Assembly (NCBI GenBank): GCA_018623785.1
Contig: JAAZVD010000068.1
Span: forward strand, 1 to 7,627
DNA from: Bacteroidota bacterium
GTDB lineage: Bacteria > Bacteroidota > Rhodothermia > Rhodothermales > UBA10348
Reading direction: 5' to 3'
DNA length: 7,627 bases
Shown: positions 5,266 through 7,627 of the stretch, piece by piece
How the letters are laid out: each line of letters begins with the position of its first letter
Numbering within the stretch: position 1 is the stretch's first letter
Program-made: the position numbers and the translations under genes
Notes under the pieces: generated by a model
Databases searched by the model: none
Seen by the model: only the letters and a program-made list of their open reading frames with translations
Told to the model about the DNA's origin: nothing

Positions 5266-7627
5266 TCAGCGCCCAAACGGCTCTGCTGGGAGCTTGTAGG
5301 CCTCCTTGACCGGCTTGAGTGGCCGCTTGAACCACCACGGGCGACGCAGGCCGTCAGGCGAGTGATCCACGGCTGAGCGCGAAAGTGCCACCCATTCGCG
5401 GTAGTTCTGCATGGACTGCTCGGTATCCACCCAGACATCGCCGTGCCGGTCTTCGGGCCGGGCTTTTTCGACATTGTAGGCCTTCTGCAACCAGCAGTGA
5501 TGACCAGATACCGGATCCGGCTGTACGGCATGTGTCAGGTTCTGGTGCACGCCCACATCTTCCCACCAGATGCGGGACGTATCCGGGTCGAAGGACTCCC
5601 AGGCCCCCGCGCCATGGACCACACGAAGCCGGCCACTGCTTTCGGTTTCCTCGATATCCACGAGGTTGGAGGCGCCGCGGCTCAGCCCCTCATCTTCTTT
5701 CAAGCGCCAGCGTCCAAGGTGGTGGCTCATGGCAATAACGCCCGGCTTGATGCCTTCGGTCACCCAGATCTTATCCACGAAATACCCGATCCGCGTCGTA
5801 ACGCGAATCAGATCCCCCGTTCCGACTCCAAGCCGCCGGGCATCCTCGGGATGCATCCAGACCGGGTTCTTGTGACTCAGTTCGTAGAGCCACTTGGCGT
5901 TGGCACTTCGGGTATGGATAAGCGTCGGCAGGCGGAAGTTGGGGAGGAGCAGCATCTCCCCTTTGCCGCGGTCGATGTTGTCCGGGTGAACGTGGCTCTT
6001 AAGCGTCCAAGGGAGCGTGTATTCTTTCTCTGGCCAACCCCAATCCCGCAGCGTCGGCGAGAAGAACTCCATTTTGCGGCTCGGTGTCGAAAATCCGGCC
6101 TTGGGCTGCCCGTCGATCATGACGCCGAGAACCGCGCCATCCTTGACCAAGCGACCCTGATCGTCGGTCTTGGCGCCGTCCGCTGAAATTCCCTTCTCGT
6201 AGGGGACATAATTGTCCTTCGTGACTTCGAAGGCGGCGTACTTTCGCATGTACTCCATGGGTGTGAGCCCTTCCTCGGCTGCCGCTTCGGGCAGACCGGG
6301 CACGCTGTTCTCGAAGATCCAGCGGTAGTACTCATCCACGGTCACGATCTCGCCTTCGCGATATGGACTCATGAAGTGCTTCTTGACCCCCAGCTCGCCG
6401 TCAGGGTCCATTTTGACCGACAGCTCGATCCAGAATTCGTTCTCTTCCCAGACCTCGCCCGGGTTGGTCTCGTACGTATAGCGGACCTTGCGGCCCAGCC
6501 GTTCGGCGGCCACGCGCTGCACCGGCTGGCGGAAGGCAATCCACTGCCCCGAATGCGTTTCCTGGCTCATCAGGTCATGCCGCTCATTGGCGTGCCCCAT
6601 GGGCAGGACGTAATCGGCAAACCAGGCCGATTCATTCCACGTGGGTGTCAGCGCGACGTGGCATTTGATCTTCTCTTCGTCCTGCAGTGCACGCATCCAC
6701 ATGAAGCCATCCGGGTTGATCCAGAGCGGATTGTAGACACGGGTGAAATAGACATCCACATCGCCGCGACCTTCCTCCAGGAAGTGCGGCAAGAGGAATG
6801 ACATCTCATAGAAGGCCAAGGGCCATTCGTGCGGGAGATGCAGCTCGTTCCAGGCCGTCAGGGGCTCGGGCTGATCGAACGGCTTGGGTACGAACTTATT
6901 CCAGCTGTTGCCCGACGTGCCACCTTCCGTGCCCACGCTGCCTGTCAGTACGTTGAGGAAGAGCAGGCAACGCGCCACCTGCCAACCTCCGAGATTGCCG
7001 ATGGAGGCGCTGCGCCAGGTATGCGTGGCCAATCGACCTTGACAGTCGGCAATGTACTCGGCGGCTTCACGGATCCGTTCAATCGGCACCTGGGCCTCTT
7101 CGGCCGCGCGTTCGAACGTGAACTCAGCGTAGAGCGTCTTGAGTAGACGGTCGAAAGCCTCAAAATCGGCACGATCCTCGTCCACGTCGAATTGTCCGCT
7201 TGCAAAAAGGTCTTTCATTTTCTCCCACACCCCTTCGCCGGGTAGATCGAAATCCACGTCCTCGTAGGGCTTCGTGCGGAAGAATTCGAGCGTTTCACGC
7301 CAGTTGACCCAGCGCCGCATGAATTCCTTATCGTAGCGGTCGTTCTGAATCAGGTAATTGGCAATGGCCAACAAGACCGTCTGCTCGGATCCGGGCCACG
7401 TTGGCAACCAGGTATCCGATTTGGAGGCCGTGTTGGACAAACGAGGGTCAAACGTAATCAGTTTGGCCCCGTTCATCTTGGCTTCCATGATCCGCTGTGC
7501 GTGCGGGTTGAAGTAATGGCCTGTCTCCAGATGGCTGGAGATGAGCAGGATCACGTTGGCCTTGGCGTGGTCCGGGCTGGGGCGGTCAAAGCCTGACCAC
7601 GCAAAATACCCGGCCCGCGCGCCACCC
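5266..7627 (-). CDS. Molybdopterin (bis-MGD) oxidoreductase catalytic subunit, SoeA/PsrA-like, 5' partial
   Basis: Catalytic subunit of a DMSO-reductase-superfamily enzyme of the complex iron-sulfur molybdoenzyme type, which exchanges electrons with quinones through an Fe-S subunit and a membrane subunit. The frame stays open to the right edge, giving 786 visible residues. Roughly 170-200 N-terminal residues are missing, with the [4Fe-4S] motif, any Tat signal and the Mo ligand, so location and ligand type cannot be judged. Numbering from the first complete codon (7626-7624), there is the MGD segment 'DPRLSNTASKSDTWLP' (60-75), 'GGWQVARCLLFLNVLTGSVG', and 'NESAWFADYVLPMG'. The C-terminal dinucleotide-binding domain starts near 556 ('GEMLLLPNFRLPT') and includes 'NPVWMHPEDARRLGV', 'GIKPGVIAMSHHLGRWR' and 'DPVSGHHCWLQKA'. 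The C-terminal pattern is closest, from memory, to cytoplasmic sulfite dehydrogenase SoeA. Polysulfide, thiosulfate or tetrathionate reductases are the alternatives. SQR and a TorD chaperone downstream support sulfur metabolism. Superfamily certain; substrate moderate. Confidence 0.88.
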   Translation of the reverse strand, partial: GGARAGYFAWSGFDRPSPDHAKANVILLISSHLETGHYFNPHAQRIMEAKMNGAKLITFDPRLSNTASKSDTWLPTWPGSEQTVLLAIANYLIQNDRYDKEFMRRWVNWRETLEFFRTKPYEDVDFDLPGEGVWEKMKDLFASGQFDVDEDRADFEAFDRLLKTLYAEFTFERAAEEAQVPIERIREAAEYIADCQGRLATHTWRSASIGNLGGWQVARCLLFLNVLTGSVGTEGGTSGNSWNKFVPKPFDQPEPLTAWNELHLPHEWPLAFYEMSFLLPHFLEEGRGDVDVYFTRVYNPLWINPDGFMWMRALQDEEKIKCHVALTPTWNESAWFADYVLPMGHANERHDLMSQETHSGQWIAFRQPVQRVAAERLGRKVRYTYETNPGEVWEENEFWIELSVKMDPDGELGVKKHFMSPYREGEIVTVDEYYRWIFENSVPGLPEAAAEEGLTPMEYMRKYAAFEVTKDNYVPYEKGISADGAKTDDQGRLVKDGAVLGVMIDGQPKAGFSTPSRKMEFFSPTLRDWGWPEKEYTLPWTLKSHVHPDNIDRGKGEMLLLPNFRLPTLIHTRSANAKWLYELSHKNPVWMHPEDARRLGVGTGDLIRVTTRIGYFVDKIWVTEGIKPGVIAMSHHLGRWRLKEDEGLSRGASNLVDIEETESSGRLRVVHGAGAWESFDPDTSRIWWEDVGVHQNLTHAVQPDPVSGHHCWLQKAYNVEKARPEDRHGDVWVDTEQSMQNYREWVALSRSAVDHSPDGLRRPWWFKRPLKPVKEAYKLPAEPFGR

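Noticed and set aside
5443..6186. A 247-codon open frame on the + strand opposite the molybdoenzyme gene.
   Set aside because: It lies wholly antisense to well-conserved molybdoenzyme sequence and its translation has no recognisable motif; long antisense frames are expected in GC-rich genes.

Overview
This window (roughly 60% G+C by eye, densely coded, about 97% protein-coding) carries five protein genes in two converging blocks that look like a sulfur-metabolism locus. Nothing fixes the organism. The codon choice is GC-rich, no start codon has a clear Shine-Dalgarno sequence, and the proteins are of a general Gram-negative type. This fits a Bacteroidota/Rhodothermota-like or similar environmental bacterium, but it is a weak inference. 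No rRNA, tRNA, transposase, integrase, phage gene or CRISPR array is visible.

Left block, + strand (1-2960): two tandem SulP/SLC26-type anion permeases, each a membrane domain followed by a cytoplasmic STAS domain. The first is cut by the left edge of the window. The second is complete and starts within about 45 bases of the first one's stop. They are clear but old paralogues. The second has lost two residues that are usual in the family transport core: the glutamate of TM8 (Gly here) and the proline of the TM3 'VGPvA' motif (Val here).

Right block, - strand (7627 down to 2986): the C-terminal ~786 residues of a large bis-MGD molybdoenzyme catalytic subunit, best matched from memory to the SoeA/PsrA-like group; then a human-type (type II) sulfide:quinone oxidoreductase after a 107-base gap; then a TorD-family chaperone gene whose start overlaps the SQR stop by 26 bases. 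The two blocks converge with only 25 bases between their stop codons.

A coherent reading is a sulfide-oxidation module. SQR takes electrons from sulfide to the quinone pool. The molybdoenzyme, with partner subunits not in this window, could oxidise sulfite to sulfate in the cytoplasm. The TorD-like protein would help insert its cofactor, and the SulP permeases could move the resulting sulfate or a related anion. The families are secure. The sulfite-oxidising direction and the sulfate-export role are inference.

The most striking non-coding-type signal is a perfect 16-bp inverted repeat with a 3-base loop (3873-3907), inside the first codons of the chaperone gene and just after the SQR stop.
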